Shown: positions 20,595 to 32,765, counted from the first letter of the stretch. The stretch: 64,000 nt of DNA from Aselliscus stoliczkanus (GCA_033961575.1 CM066730.1:118013523-118077522); one strand, 5' to 3'. Numbers and translations are program-made. Notes: generated by a model from the letters alone, not told the origin.

Positions 20595-21890
20595 TTTGGA
20601 TTTTTTTGAGATATAATTGACATGTAACATCGTATTAGTTTTAGTGTACAACGTAATGAGTCAATATATACATTGAGAAATGATCATTACAGTAAGTCCA
20701 GCTAAGATCCATTACTATACATAGTAACAAATTTTTTTGTGCAATGAGAATTTTTAATATCTACTCTTTTAACAACTTTCAAATATACAATATAGTGTTA
20801 TTAACTATCATCATCACACTGTACATTACATTCCCATGACTTAATGATTTTATAACTAGACGTTTGTAACTTTTGACACCGTTCACCCATTTTACCCACC
20901 TCTGACTCCCTGCCTCTGACAAATGCCTGTCTATTCTCTGTATCCATGAGTTCAGTATTTTGTTTTCTTTTTGATTGTGGAGGGGAGGAGGTTAGATTCC
21001 ACAAGTAAGTGAAATCATGATGTATTTGTCTTTCTCTTATTTATCTCACTTAGCATAAGGCACTGAAGGTCCACCCATATTGTAGCAAATGTCAAGATTT
21101 CCTTCTTTTTCACAGCTGAATAATATTCCATTGTGTATGTGTGCATGTGTGTGTGATGGACACTTAGGTTGTTCCCATGTCTTGATGACTGTAAATAATG
21201 CTGCAATAAAAATAGGGTGCTGATATATTTTCAAGACAATGATTTCATTTTTTCTGGATATATACCTAAAAATGGAATTACAGGGTCATATGGTAGTTCT
21301 ATTTTTAATTTTTTGAGGGACCTCTACACTGTTTTCCATTGTGATTGCACCAATTTACATTCCTACCAGCAGTGCTCAAGGGTTTTCTTTTCTCTACATC
21401 CTTGCCAACACTTGTTATTTCTTGTCTTTTTGGTAATAACCATTTTAACAGGTGTGAGTTGGTATCTCATTGTGGTTTCAATTTGCATTTTCCTGATCAT
21501 TAGTGATGTTGAACACTGTTTTCATGTATCTGTTGACCATGTGTATGTCTTCTTTGGAAAAAATGTCTATTTAGATCCTCTGCCAATTTTTTAAATTGGA
21601 TTTCTTTTTCCTTTTTGTTCTTGAGTTGTATGAGTTCTTTATATATTTTGGATATGAACTTATAAGATATATGATTTGCAAATATTTTCTCCCATTCATT
21701 TTGCTTTTTTGTCTTGTTGATGGTTTTCTTGGCTGTGGAGTTTTTAAGTTTGAGGTACAAACTGGATTTTTTTTTTTGAGGGCAGTGTCACTGTCCCTCA
21801 CACGTGGGATTTGAACTGGGGCCACCGGGTTCCCAAGCCAGCACCCAATCACCGTGCCACTCAGCAGGCCCCAAACTGGGTTTTTAATGG
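20595..21890 (-). mobile_element. L1 3' end, 5' truncated, split by a SINE
   Basis: Minus-strand L1 of older type. The 3' UTR (TTTTTGAGATATAATTGACA, the minus-strand poly(A)-side end) is followed by the ORF2 C-terminal block: the minus strand encodes MEYYSAVKKKE and the upstream [22 protein letters not shown] segment. Then comes the long 3' ORF2 region up to the SINE at 21771 and a few bases beyond it (to about 21890). The RT domain is absent through 5' truncation. Frames are broken. Confidence 0.88.
21771..21871 (-). mobile_element. tRNA-derived SINE in L1
   Basis: Minus-strand SINE with a T-run, GAGGGCAGTGTCACTGTCCC and the head end ...CACTCAGCAGGCCC. Target duplication CAAACTGG(A/G)TTTTT at 21758-21771 and 21872-21885, with one mismatch. 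Confidence 0.92.
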
Positions 21891-21949
21891 TCGAAATTAT
21901 TAAGCAAACAATTGGGTGTTAGGTCATTATACATCTTTTTGTAACATGT

Positions 21950-22135
21950 ACAGCCCCACTGTGAAAGTAGCCTATACCACTGAGGATGTCTCAGACAGCG
22001 GCTGTGCTTTACTCACCTTTGTGCTTGCAGTACCTGCCTGTAGCCTATTGTGCCAATTGTGCATTATGCCAAGTGCAGATGCTCCATGTTTGAGAATGAG
22101 GAAATGTATGAATGAATGAGATCAAATGTGCTGAA
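21950..22135 (+). mobile_element. L2 LINE 3' end
   Basis: ACTGAGGATGTCTCAGACAG...GCTGTGCTTTACTCACCTTT, then GTGCATTATGCCAAGTGCAG and GAATGAATGAG match the forward 3' terminus of L2. Confidence 0.58.
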
Positions 22136-22574
22136 TGCATCTACAGTTTTTTTTCCAAAGAGACTTTATTTTACATTCCCTGTGAATCAGAAGAAAACCT
22201 CAATCAAGCTACAGACGACATAAGATGGTACAAGTAAATCATCATAGGGGCAGTGTCAGGCTGCAGGGAAGCTCAGTGACTGGCCAGGGTCACTGTGCAC
22301 ATTATGTCAGAGAGTGATGTTAGCTAATTGCAGGATGGAGTTCTCTTAGTTTCAGGAGTTCACAGCTTTATAAGTTTTTAGTAACCTTCAATCAACTGGG
22401 TTCCAGGAGTGGTCAGGCAATGCAAAGTGGCAGGCACTCGTAAAGCCATTTGTATTAGCTTTGACTCCCATAAGCCGAAACTAACATCAGTTATTTTCAC
22501 TTTTATAGCTCACTTTGACTAAAGCTTATTTGATTTTAACAACATGAATGTGAAAAATTCAAAGATCAAAATGA

Positions 22575-22792
22575 CTATACATACACACATATGCATAAAA
22601 CACACTTATGTGTGAGCACATGCACACATATACTCATAATAGCAAGACTCATATAATTCCATGTTATATAAAGTATATATTTTATAATATATAGAGAGAA
22701 ATGTATGAGTATATACACATATATGGAATACATATATATGAAATTATGAACATATGAAATTGTGAGTATATGTTTGTGTATACACATATGCA

Positions 22793-22825
<33 letters not shown>
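22575..22825. repeat. Alternating purine-pyrimidine tract ending in (TG)n
   Basis: About 220 bp of interrupted ACAC/ATAT alternation (CATACACACATATGCAT, CATATATATG, TGTATACACATATGCATGCG) runs into a pure (TG)n of about 15 units at 22795-22825. It looks like an old, mutated microsatellite with a younger pure end. Confidence 0.8.
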
Positions 22826-22827
<2 letters not shown>

Positions 22828-22857
22828 ATTTTTCTGACACCATTCTCTTATTCTCTT

Positions 22858-23005
22858 ATATCTAGACACTTTGCTAGGCACTTAGAATACAAAAAATGAA
22901 TCTTTCCCCATACCTTCCTTCATGAAAATTACAATTTACTAGAGAATACAAACTCATAAACTCATAAATACAGTTTAATAGGTGACATGGGAACATTCTT
23001 AACTG
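22858..23005 (-). mobile_element. L2 LINE 3' fragment
   Basis: AGACACTTTGCTAGGCACTT, ATACAAAAAATGAATCTTTC and ACAATTTACTAGAGAATACA follow the reverse complement of the L2 3' end ('CACTGTGCTAGGCACT...GATACAA...TTACAGTCTAGTGG'). Confidence 0.65.
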
Positions 23006-23504
23006 CTTAAGAAAAGAATGTTCCAAATATTCACCAATGCTTTCACTTGTCACCTGCAGTTGTGTCCTCTTTTATTGAATCCTATCCATCTTCTAAGTAA
23101 TGAGTTTGCAGATGATTTTTCCTTGATAAAACTGCAAAATGGTTGCAAGTGTTGGTGGGAGTGTTTTGATTTATGCCTCCAAAAGCTGTAACATCTTTTG
23201 ATTTTACCAGCATCACATGAAAATTTGTTGCTTGAACTTTAGAGAAGATTCTTCCCTTTTAAATTTCTATCCTTTTTATCATATTGCAATTTGTGAAATG
23301 GGATAAATCATTAATGGTTTTCTTGTGATTTTTCTAAGTTATCACATTTATAAATATCTTAGCAATATTCAGAGAATGCCAGTAAATCTATGTAACTTGG
23401 AAGCAAATATACACACAAACATATGCATGTTCAGATGATAAAAAGTATAGCACAGCGGTCTGTATTGTTATCGATGAGTGCACAAATAGTTGGAAAATCT
23501 GATA

Positions 23505-23645
23505 TATTATGAATATTCTGTCTCAGTTTTCATCTGTAAAATGTAACTAGCACTACCTTCCCTCCCTATTACATAGGATATCCATGGATTTTTAAATAAG
23601 ATAACATGAGTAAGTGGTTTACGAGATAAAATATACTATACAAAT
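23505..23645 (+). mobile_element. MIR SINE, 3' half
   Basis: TCTCAGTTTTCATCTGTAAA and AAATAAGATAACATGAGTAA match the central and tail part of forward MIR. Confidence 0.72.
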
Positions 23646-24469
23646 CCCTGTCTGGCCAAGATGTGAGGGCCATTTGGCCACATATCAGACTTTCACAAGT
23701 TGCTGAGCTACAAGAATGGCTTCTGCAGGTGACTACAAGGAAGCACAGGTACATATTTGATATTTATAGGACTCTTCCAAATTACTTTTCCACACTTCTA
23801 AAATCCCAATTCTGTTCCCTTTCCTGACCTTGTATGTGTTCTAGTTTCTATCTTTGCTTCTGTCTTTAAATTTGATACTTTCTCTGGTAATTATATTGGT
23901 TCCACCCAAGAAACTGGTCAAGAGGCATCTTAGATTGGGTTGTTTATGTGAGTAAACCAATCTAGATTAGATAAACTTCTGCTTACAGGGGCAACCCAAA
24001 CTAAGGTGCCTCTGGACCACCTCTCCCAATTTGTTGCACAATCCCTCTGCCCTAAAGCTGTCCCCCTCTCTGAAGTCCAAGCTCTTGTGGTTACATGATG
24101 TTTTCAGTGGGCTTGCCCAAGCATTTCTAAAAGGTAACAGGCAGTATATTTTTAGAATTATCCATTCCTATTTAAACATGGCAGAAATGCCGAGCATTTA
24201 CTTTCCAAATGGCTCAGACCCCTGAGAAGAGTAGGGATTTTCTAGGTGTACTCCCTTAAAACAAACAAACAAACAAACAAACATAAAAATAACTTTGGAC
24301 TCAGAAGCCTTGATGACTCATCAGATAATTGTTACGTTGTTTCCCACTGAAATAAAAAGGAAAATATTTGGGTCTGACTAGAATCATGTAGACAGCTAAA
24401 ATATGGTCTTTTGGTGAAATAATCTTACAGGATGTATTTTAAGGTGAAGTTGAACACACTAGACTTTTA
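23646..24469. other. Unassigned sequence with a short (AAAC)n run
   Basis: No gene is seen. A simple (AAAC)n repeat of about six units lies at 24258-24282. Confidence 0.6.
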
Positions 24470-24660
24470 TTTCAGAAAAACCTGAGTTTGAGTGTTGGCC
24501 ATGATATTTCATAGAACTATGATATTGGGCTAGTTACTTGGCCTTGCCAAAGGCTCAGTTATCTCATATAAAATGGTCCTGGTTGACTGTTCTCTTTCTT
24601 AGAATGTAGAAAGGTGCAAGAGAATAATAATAACCATATAATAAGAGTAAATATATCTAT
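24470..24660 (+). mobile_element. MIR SINE
   Basis: CTGAGTTTGAGTGTTGGCCA, GGGCTAGTTACTTGGCCTTG and AGGCTCAGTTATCTCATATA follow forward MIR. Confidence 0.72.
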
Positions 24661-25084
24661 GAAAGCATTGTTTTTCTTAAGACCATTAGAGAGATAAGAG
24701 TTCTGATCACAGGAACTGATTTCCAAAGGATGAGAAACCCCTTCCAAAGAAGAATGAAGCAAATAAACTGTTCCACTTTTGGAAGAATATGGAAGGAAGA
24801 CCTGACTGCCAATAACAGTAGGTAAGGAGAAAATAGCCAAAGTTTTAACACATTTTTAAAGGCCAAGTATGAGTTAGTATGACTGTAAAATCCCTAGGAG
24901 TTCCAGATATAAGTGGACTCTGTACTTTCTCAAAAGTATTTTCCACAGACTCCCACTGGTGCTCACAAGAAATATTTAGGGGAAGGAGAGGAACTAAGTG
25001 AACTCCCTCAATGGGGCAGCTTTATATTTCACTCAAAAGAAGCAAAAGTCAGAAGCTCCCTAGAAAAGGACAGGTAACACCCTT

Positions 25085-25477
25085 CAAAAATACAAAATAC
25101 TTAGGGATATATCTAAGGATATAACTGGAAAAATTTGTGTGCTGAAAATGACAAAATGTTGCTGAGAGAAATTTAAAAAGGCCCTAATAAATGGAGATAC
25201 AGAATGTGTTCATGGTTTAGAAGTCTCAATATTTTAAAAATGTTAATTTCCCCAAAATTCATCTATGACCACAGTGCAAATCCAAACAAAATATCAGAAG
25301 GCTTTTTAGTAGAACTTTCAGGCTGATTTAAAATTTTATATGGAAACTCAAAGGGCCAAGACTAGCCAAACAATATTGCAAAAGAAGTATAAAGTTGGAC
25401 TCATACTACCTGATTTCAAGGTTTTATTTACTAAAGGTATAAATCAATTATACTTTAACAAATCTGACTATTAAAAA
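25085..25477 (+). mobile_element. L1 ORF2 RT-region fragment
   Basis: The plus strand carries the L1 ORF2 region downstream of the RT core: GTGCTGAAAATGACAAAATG, CCCAAAATTCATCTATGACC, TTTTATATGGAAACTCAAAG, CAAGACTAGCCAAACAATAT, ACTACCTGATTTCAAGG. These match the conserved L1 ORF2 nucleotide stretch coding 'LKFIWK...IAKTIL...LPDFK'. It is an internal fragment with many stops. Confidence 0.85.
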
Positions 25478-25485
25478 AAAATGGA

Positions 25486-25909
25486 CGTGTGCTGGCTGAG
25501 TGGCATATTGGTTAAGAGCTGGTTTGGGATGCCAGCGGCCCCAGTTTGGATCCCATATTTGAGGGCCAGTGACACTGCCCTCTACAGCTGACAACAGCTC
25601 CACCTGGAGCTGGGCTGTGCGAGCCCCGGCGATGCTGTAGGCTGCAGCCCCTGCTGCAGTGGGCTGCTATAGGCTACAGTGAGTGGCCGGCAGCCATTGT
25701 GAGCTGCCAATAGCCGTGGTGAGTGACAGTCCAGAGGCCGGCAACCGACTGCCTCACCTGGTAAGAGCATAATGATGATACCATCATAGGCCAGTGAAGC
25801 AACGTCCTCCACAACTAGACTGAAGAACAAAAAGACAGCAACTTGTCTGTTCCTCTTCTCTGATTCCCCAATGCTGTCCCCCGCTGCTAATTCCCCAATA
25901 AAATCTTTA
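25486..25909 (+). mobile_element. Long composite SINE (tRNA head + extra body + AATAAA tail)
   Basis: The first ~100 bp is the common tRNA-derived head and short body (GGCTGAGTGGCATATTGG ... GGGCCAGTGACACTGCCCTC). Unlike other copies it continues for about 310 bp through a GC-rich stretch with imperfect internal repeats (GGCTGC, CAGCC, GCCGG motifs, 25590-25745). It ends in a third part (AACTAGACTGAAGAACAAAA ... CCCCAATAAAATC) that resembles the end of the other SINE type seen at 57832. Probable target duplication AAAA(A/C)AAATGG on both sides (about 25474-25485 and 25912-25922), unavoidably A-rich. It could be a chimera of two SINE families or a longer family member from which short copies derive. 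Confidence 0.75.
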
Positions 25910-25920
25910 AAAAAAACAAA

Positions 25921-26160
25921 TGGGCCTAATAATGTTCTTACTTCTAAAAGTTGTTTCAGGGCCGGCCGAGTGGCGCGGTGGTTAAGCGCTGGCCTGGGAA
26001 GCCAGCGGCCCCGGTTTGGTCCCACATATGAGGGCCAGTGACACTGCTCTCAAAAAAAAAAAAAAAAAAAAAAGAATATAAAAGTTGTTTCACAAATTGA
26101 ATGAGGTGACAGTACCAGCAAAGGAAGGGCTCAATAAGCAGTAACTGTTGTCATTTTCAT
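25921..26160 (+). mobile_element. MIR SINE split by a younger SINE
   Basis: GGGCCTAATAATGTTCTTAC before, and TGAATGAGGTGACAGTACC ... AAGGGCTCAATAAGCAGTAA after, the SINE at 25959 read as the forward MIR centre and tail. Confidence 0.58.
25959..26079 (+). mobile_element. tRNA-derived SINE, best-preserved copy
   Basis: Starts GGGCCGGCCGAGTGGCGCGG and ends ACACTGCTCTC followed by about 21 A and AAGAATAT. Exact 13-bp target duplication AAAAGTTGTTTCA at 25946-25958 and 26080-26092. It has the polymerase III layout: an A-box-like TGGCGCGGTGG and a B-box-like GGTTTGGTCCC (one or two changes from GGTTCGANTCC). The retained CpGs and long pure A tail make it look like the youngest insertion here. Confidence 0.95.
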
Positions 26161-27156
26161 TTGTTATTTGTTAGAGAGTCATAAAGAATAATTCTTATTT
26201 CCCTCCTGCCCCTCCCTTAGCCCTTGCCATCAAATGTTCTAGAATTAAAATGGGTCTTTTTATGTGTTACTTTAAGAGATCTTTATTTTCCTGGGTACTC
26301 TACAGACTCATATCATTGCTAAGTTTTGGATATATTATCTAATACATCACCCTTAAACTAGGCATCCTTGATTTCACTTGATAAGTGCAACTGAAGGGAC
26401 TTAGCTGGAAGTACTGTGCCCCTGGTGAGATAAATACATTAGCTCCCCTTTTTCTTCTTGTTAACATGTAGGCAATTTAAGACTATAAAGCAGCCTAAGC
26501 TTCAGGTCCCTCATTTGCACTAACCTCTTTCAAGGTCCATAGAAGGGGACCTAACAATCTATTTACCTGATCACAGGTTGCTATAAAATTGGTGAAAGTA
26601 AAATATTTTAACCACAGTATGAAAACCACTGTTTCTTTCCACTCTGCCTTCCCCTGTCATATTCCTTTCATGTCTGGTAGGATTAAAATGGAAACATTTT
26701 TTTTTCCTTTATGTCTTTCTTCCCACCCCCACCTTTTTTTTTTTTCCCTTTTTGCATTTTGTTAAGGAAAAATTAACTTGGAGGCACAATTTGATTTTTT
26801 TAGTCACTGTGGAGTCTGATGAATTTATTGTTAGTCTGGGTTTGAATGCCTTCCAGGAATATTCCTACTGCCCACCATGCTTACTTACCTGGCATCCTAA
26901 TAGAAAGGTGCTGGGACAGAGATCATGTTGTGATGTGAATGTGAATTACAGAGCTCAACAATGAAAAATACTTGGGTAGTAGTAGAAGAACAAAGTTTGA
27001 AATATGTGGAACTAGAAGCTAGTCTTTGACAAATTTTTCTAAACATCAGATATGTAAAATTTTAGGAAGGGGGTTGCAGTTAAAGTTGTATAGAAAGCTA
27101 GTCAAAATGGAGTTTCTCTCCTATTTGGTATATACCTGAAGAGCACATAATTATAT
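26161..27156. other. Unassigned sequence
   Basis: No gene or nameable repeat is seen; T-rich runs lie at 26697-26752. Confidence 0.5.
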
Positions 27157-27157
27157 T

Positions 27158-27158
<1 letters not shown>

Positions 27159-27210
<52 letters not shown>
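27159..27210. repeat. (AT)n microsatellite
   Basis: An uninterrupted AT dinucleotide run of about 26 units; fully self-complementary. Confidence 0.97.
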
Positions 27211-27215
<5 letters not shown>

Positions 27216-29149
27216 TGCATAAAATAGAATTTATTGGAATTCTTATATTTGTAGACACAAACTTGTAGCAGTAAAACAAAGAATGAGTACATCCCTGGGT
27301 AAATGCATTTCACTATATCTGATCATATTGAGTATATCTGACATATCTTACCCTAGCAGAGCCTGGCTGTTCCTGAAAAAAACAACAACAAAAAAACAAT
27401 GTGCAAAATTGCCACAGACATGGTTAAGCAGCCTGAAGAAACAAGTGTCCCAGTGACAAAGCATCTACACACATTAATCCATAATTCAGTGTAGGTAGTG
27501 CATAAGAACAATTTGATTATATAGTTATCTAGCTCAATACAATATAGAAGACATATTCAAGTTATTTTGAATTTCTCCTATGTATGCCATAATGTCAATT
27601 AATTTTATATATTTAAAAAAAATTATTGGCCATATTATTAAGCAATATAATGATTAAAGATAATGTGTGTATACTGTGTAACATGATCTAGACACTTGGG
27701 TGCTTCATCAAAAGCAAGGACTAGGTTTATTTCAATAGTGTAAGTTTGGTGAAATACTGAGTCATTATTGTATAGAAACAGTTACTTCTTGATAGTGCTG
27801 TCTATTTGATTACTAAAGATCCCTTCGGGGAGTTTCCAGTGGGAGATGGAGTACACTGACTTGGCCTTTGAGCAGCAGACATTCGTGTTTTTTGCTGAAG
27901 GCTTCTCCATTCATGGAGGTATCCTCTCAACTTGCCTTGTGAGTCCACTAACAGCCCTTATTTCTTATTGCTGCCGGTCAGGTCAATCTACTTGTTCTTG
28001 TCACATCCCTAAGACTATTTACAAATTGTTAGATATCTGCAAAAATACTTATTATTTATTTATAAAATAGGAGAAGTGCCAGATGCCACTGTCATTGTTG
28101 GAAGAAAAACAAGAGTAAATAGAACCTTTCTTCCTGTTCTCCCTTGTTAGCAGGATACTAGGTCCGCAAATGAATAATTCTTAATGGTCTATCTTAGAAC
28201 TCTGAATATACAGATGTGATGATATAATTATTGTCAAATGAAATAATGACTGGATGTGTCATTAAAAGATTTAAAATATTTTATGTGCAATGACTCTTCA
28301 AACTCCTTTATAGCTTGACTTCAAAATAACTAAATTTAACATTTTTCACCCTTCACATGTCCTCTTCTGTAAATAAATACTGTAAATAAATTAAAGCACA
28401 TCAGTCATATAGATGATGAAGAAGAGATTGAAGTACAATTTATCTTAAATCTGTTTTGTGGCAGTTCATATACACTAGTAACTCTGCATTTGGTCAAATT
28501 CAGCCATGTAGCCATATGGAAAACTTAATGGTTCAAATATTTGGGAGTTTATCTTCCTCAAGAACTCAGAAGAATGTCCAAGGCTCATATAGCAGCTCCA
28601 TGATGGCATTGGTGATTCAGGCTCCTATAAGCTTCCCACTCAAATATCCTAAATATGTGGTTTTATTCTCAAAGCTACCTCAGAGTCACAAAATGGCTGC
28701 TTTACTTCCAGCATAACATTTGAAGGGAGAAATACAGTGTACAACTTCCTACCTGCAAGGGAAGCTGAAAATAGTGTGTGTAGGTATGTATGTACACATG
28801 CATGCATGCATGCATGTATTTTGCTGCCACGCACAGATTTTGATTAAAGGAAGGGGAGACTGGCTCTTGAATTGGAAATAAGTAGGGTCTGCCATATAAA
28901 GTAGTTTCATAAAAGTTGTATGGGATGAGTATTATTATTCTTGTGAAGAACAGTAACAAAAAAGTTACACAATCTTTCAAATAAGTTGTAAAAATTAAGT
29001 TTGTGCATAATAAGTCACATCTGATGGGGAATTATCCCAAAGAACTTGTCCTTAATATGCTTCAAAGAAATATGGAAGAATCACAAGGCACTTTCACAGG
29101 CTTAGAATTGTTTGTGCTTCACAATTTTCTCCAGTTTGTGAGTGTTTTT
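27211..29149. other. Unassigned sequence with a (GCAT)n palindromic run
   Basis: No gene is seen. A small run of ATGCATGC units at about 28798-28815, next to GTATGTATGTACACATG, is self-complementary. Confidence 0.55.
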
Positions 29150-29490
29150 ACATTTCCATCTTACTACACTTTTCTTGGTTGCACTAACACTCCTTGGGGC
29201 TTTGTCTTATTGTTCTCTGTTTTGAAACCTTTTCATCTGGTGTCTAGGCTGTCCAAATTTTTCTTTTGCTTCATATTTTAGCTCAAATGCCATCTGCTCA
29301 AAAAGGCCGTTCATGAGCTCCCCATCTGGTGTTGTGTATTCCCAAGTCACTCTCTATCACATTATCTTGGGGTTTCTTTCTTAGACAGCTTATTACTCTC
29401 TAAAATTATCTTATTTATTTACTTATTTATCTCTTCATTTGTCCCCACCAGGACCTAAGTGCCTTGAAAGCAGAGATTTTAGGCTTTCTT
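29150..29490 (+). mobile_element. L2 LINE 3' region
   Basis: TTAGCTCAAATGCCATCTGC and AAAAGGCCGTTCATGAGCTC, then CACTCTCTATCACATTATCT, TAAAATTATCTTATTTATTT and CCAGGACCTAAGTGCCTTG, match the forward L2 consensus in order. Confidence 0.85.
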
Positions 29491-32054
29491 CTGGTTGACT
29501 GCCCTTGCCTGGTATGAACTCCCATCCCTGATAAATGGGACTCTGAAGATATGTTTGTTTAATTTCTGAGTGTGTATACCCTAGGGGAAGGGGGCTTGTG
29601 GCAGAAAGGGCAAGAGGCATGGCTGACATGCATGTTTCTTCTAGGCTCTGGTCAGTGTCTGTGCTCCTGTAGAAGCACGTGTGTTGGTAAGTGGCTGGAT
29701 TTTGGCCCCAGATAGATGGTTCTACCAAGCACAATAAAGGCAGAAAGTGAGTGCAAACAATTAGCAGACTGAAGTCAAGCCATCAGAGCATTTTGGCATA
29801 AGAGAGGTCTGGTTATTAATGGTGTTTACATGGAATGGTGGAAAGAGAAAGCACAGAATGCAGTGTGTCTCTTTGAACTCTCCGAGTGCTTATTGCGTAG
29901 ACATCCGGCACGTCTGGGAAAAAATGCATGGCTGAGCAGAAGGCACCAGTTCTTAAGACATGTGGGTGACATGAAGTGTAGTTCTGAGAAAAACCTAATT
30001 CAATCCAGAAAGCTCAGGAATGAACCCTTCAGAAATCTTTAATTCCATGGTTATGAAGCATTTATTTGAGTTGAATAATAACTGAAGTGTTTTTTCTTTG
30101 CCTAAGAAAGGGAATGAACGACCTTTATGTTCTTAGCAACATTTTCTTGCCAAGCTATGAATTGTGACCCAGCACATTGCATTTTGCCTACAGATGTTTT
30201 AAGGAACAGCAGAAACCAATGGAGCTTCTAAAACAATTGAAAAGGTTAAATTTTTGAGTTAAGAATCAAGTTGTTAAATTGTGCTTTTTCCTCACTGATA
30301 AACATTTTGTTTTCCTCAAATTTTGGACCAAAGTACTGTTGAATAACTGTCTCTTTGTTATTAAATTACAGAAATAATTTTCATTACATTATATGATATT
30401 ATATACTGTCTAGAGTGAGTTTTTTAGAAGGCAAAACCACCCAATATATTCTGTATGGAGATTCTAGCTTGTGTTGACAGTAATCTCAAGGTAATCTTTT
30501 GAAATAAAAACCTATAAAAAAATGTTGTGACAGGACAAAGAGATAACATGTGTGGCAGAAGAAATAAAACTCAAGTGTTTATATTTCTGATAAAATAGGA
30601 GTGCCTCTTCTTTCCCAGTTGTAGCACAGTGACTCAGTTCAGTGAACTCTATAATCCTCTCTGGGGCTTAATTAGAAATCTTGAAAACTGAGTGCAAGAG
30701 GCTAGAATATATATTGGGTGAACACAGAAAAGGCTTTTGTTGAAAACAGGGCCTCCCCCTGAATTATCTTACAATGAGGTCTAATGACTTTGTAATTGAA
30801 TTACCCAATTCGTGTTCAGAAAAGGGACCTTCTTTTCCTACAGGATGATGTAAAACGTGGGCTTCACATGTTTTTAAGAAAAGCATTCTTCTTTTGCTCC
30901 CCGAATTTTAGAAGCATAAAACACATTTATCGTGATTCTCCCAGCAGCTGACTTGTAGGCTATAAACTAAAGCACTGCAGTAATTTCCTAAGTGGTACCC
31001 TAATGAGCTGAAAGAGTTAATGCCCAGTTCCTCCCAGGGCATAGAGAGACCCTGGCTCAATAAGAAAAGAAAGATAAAGGGCTATCGGGAAGGAAATCTA
31101 AACTCACTGTTTCTTTAAGTAATTGCATGCCCTAATGCCTCCATTGGGGGTGGGCTTTACAAGGTGGGGGACTCTCTTCAAAGGGGTCAGTTGATTTCCC
31201 ATCTCTTCAAAAGGCAGAATCCATTTTTCTGCACTGAGATGAACTGTGGGTTCCTTCTAAATATCTTTTTTCCTTTTAATTTTCCGTTTTCCATTCCTTT
31301 CCCTTACGTTTTGCTTTGTTTGCTCTGTCCTGGGTGTGAACTTTTACTACTGTTCCTGTTAGTTTATAAGTTTCCATTTTGGAGGTTATTAAGGTTTAAT
31401 GAAGGCTGGTCTCCATTTTGAAACCCAGTTAGATTTATGAAAAGAACCTGTTTTCTGGGAGTCAAATTTTGTTGAGCAAAACAGCCGTATTCTTGCCCTG
31501 GAGTTTATAGTCTAGTGAGCCTAATAGCACTAGAGGGCTGGAATGGTTGTTCTATAATTTTAGAGGTTCTAAGTAGCAGTAATAGGAAATTATTTCCTAT
31601 TAAAAATTAAAGTGCATTTTGCTAGTCATGTGACCTGCTTTTCTATCGGTTGCATTCACTTGCATACTAACATTTATGTTCAAATTATATGACATTAATA
31701 ATAGTAAACTAATGTATATTTTTTAAAGTGTTTGCTTTACTTCATCACATGATGATGTAAATAGTTTTATGTATTTTTAAGTGCTGGTTTGGTGAGTTTT
31801 AATTTTTCCTTTTTTCTTCATGTAACTGTATAACTTATTAGGTTGGGGGACGAGAAGAGAGACTGATGCCTTCTTCCAATTGAAATGTTTTATATGACAT
31901 TTTGTACCCAACTCACGTTTGCTAAAAAATGTATAAAGTTGATGATGATTTTAGAGGAATGAAAGAAGGTTCTTCTATCCCAATTAAGCTGCCATGGTTT
32001 TCCAAGTTGCTTCAGATGCCTCTTAACTCCATATTCTGGCTGTTTTTGCCTGTT
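29491..32054. other. Mostly unique sequence
   Basis: No gene is seen. The part at about 30850-31130 is visually less AT-biased and repeat-free (a TAAAGCACTGCAGTAATTTC and AAGTAATTGCATGCCC region) and could be conserved non-coding DNA; that is a guess. A short palindrome TAGGAAATTATTTCCTA lies at 31584-31600. Confidence 0.45.
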
Positions 32055-32765
32055 ATATTTTAAGGTAATAGTACCTGTAAAGGTACTATGCTAGAGAATA
32101 AGACATAATTCCTACCTTTAATGAACAATAAGTGAGGAAAAATTAAAGGAGGACAAAAATGACTATAACATAGAGTATGATGCATGCTGAAAAAAAAATG
32201 TTAATGAAATAACGTGTTTGGGCTGGCCAAGTGGTGCAGTGGTTAAGCGCTGGCTTGAGAAGCCAGCAGTCCCAGTTCGAGTCCCACATAGGAGGGCCAG
32301 TGACACTGCCCTCAAAACAAAAACAAAAAACCCACATGTTTAAAGTGCTGGGTACAAAGTGTTTAGTAGATGCTGTTTCCTTTCTCTTCCCCACCAAGGT
32401 GGGAAATGGTGCATCTAGTTTGGAAGAATGAATGAAGCCCTTATAGACAAGATGCCATTTTGTTTAGGACAATGTGAGGAAATGTCTGGGGAATGGAAAG
32501 CAATTTAACTATACTTGAAAGTAATATAAGTGTAGGAAGGAAGTTGAAATAATTTTGGAAAGGTGAGCTGTGGCCTGATGTGCAGGGCCTTGTATGTTAT
32601 GGGATACATTTTAACTTACTTTGATTGATGATAGGAAGTCACTGAGGGTTTCAAAGTAAAGGGAATTATACTGTGACCTGTGCTTTAGAGAAATATTCTG
32701 AAAATGGTGTAAAAAATAAATCAGAGAGAAAAGGGCAGAAAGATGATGTAGAAGGCTAGTTGCAT
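32055..32765 (-). mobile_element. L2 LINE, split by a SINE
   Basis: Reverse-complement L2. Before the SINE: AAGGTACTATGCTAGAGAAT and AATTCCTACCTTTAATGAAC. After it: GCCTGATGTGCAGGGCCTTG, TAGGAAGTCACTGAGGGTTT, and TACTGTGACCTGTGCTTTAG followed by AGAAATATTCTG. These correspond to the L2 blocks 'CAGGGCCTTGTAGGCCATG', 'GGAAGCCATTGAAGGGTTT' and 'TTTAGAAAGATCACTCTG'. Confidence 0.82.
32220..32332 (+). mobile_element. tRNA-derived SINE with intact B box and anticodon-like stem-loop
   Basis: Starts GGGCTGGCCAAGTGGTGCAG and contains a perfect B box GGTTCGAGTCC-type sequence (AGTTCGAGTCCCACATAGG). A CTGGC-TTGAGAA-GCCAG hairpin sits exactly where the tRNA anticodon arm would be (5-bp stem, 7-base loop, T at loop position 2). 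The flanks ACGTGTTT and ACATGTTT are a probable target duplication. It lies within an L2. Confidence 0.92.

Noticed and set aside
25582..26025. 147-codon open frame on the minus strand
   Set aside because: It runs antisense through the composite SINE and into the next SINE; it is a repeat artefact, not a gene.
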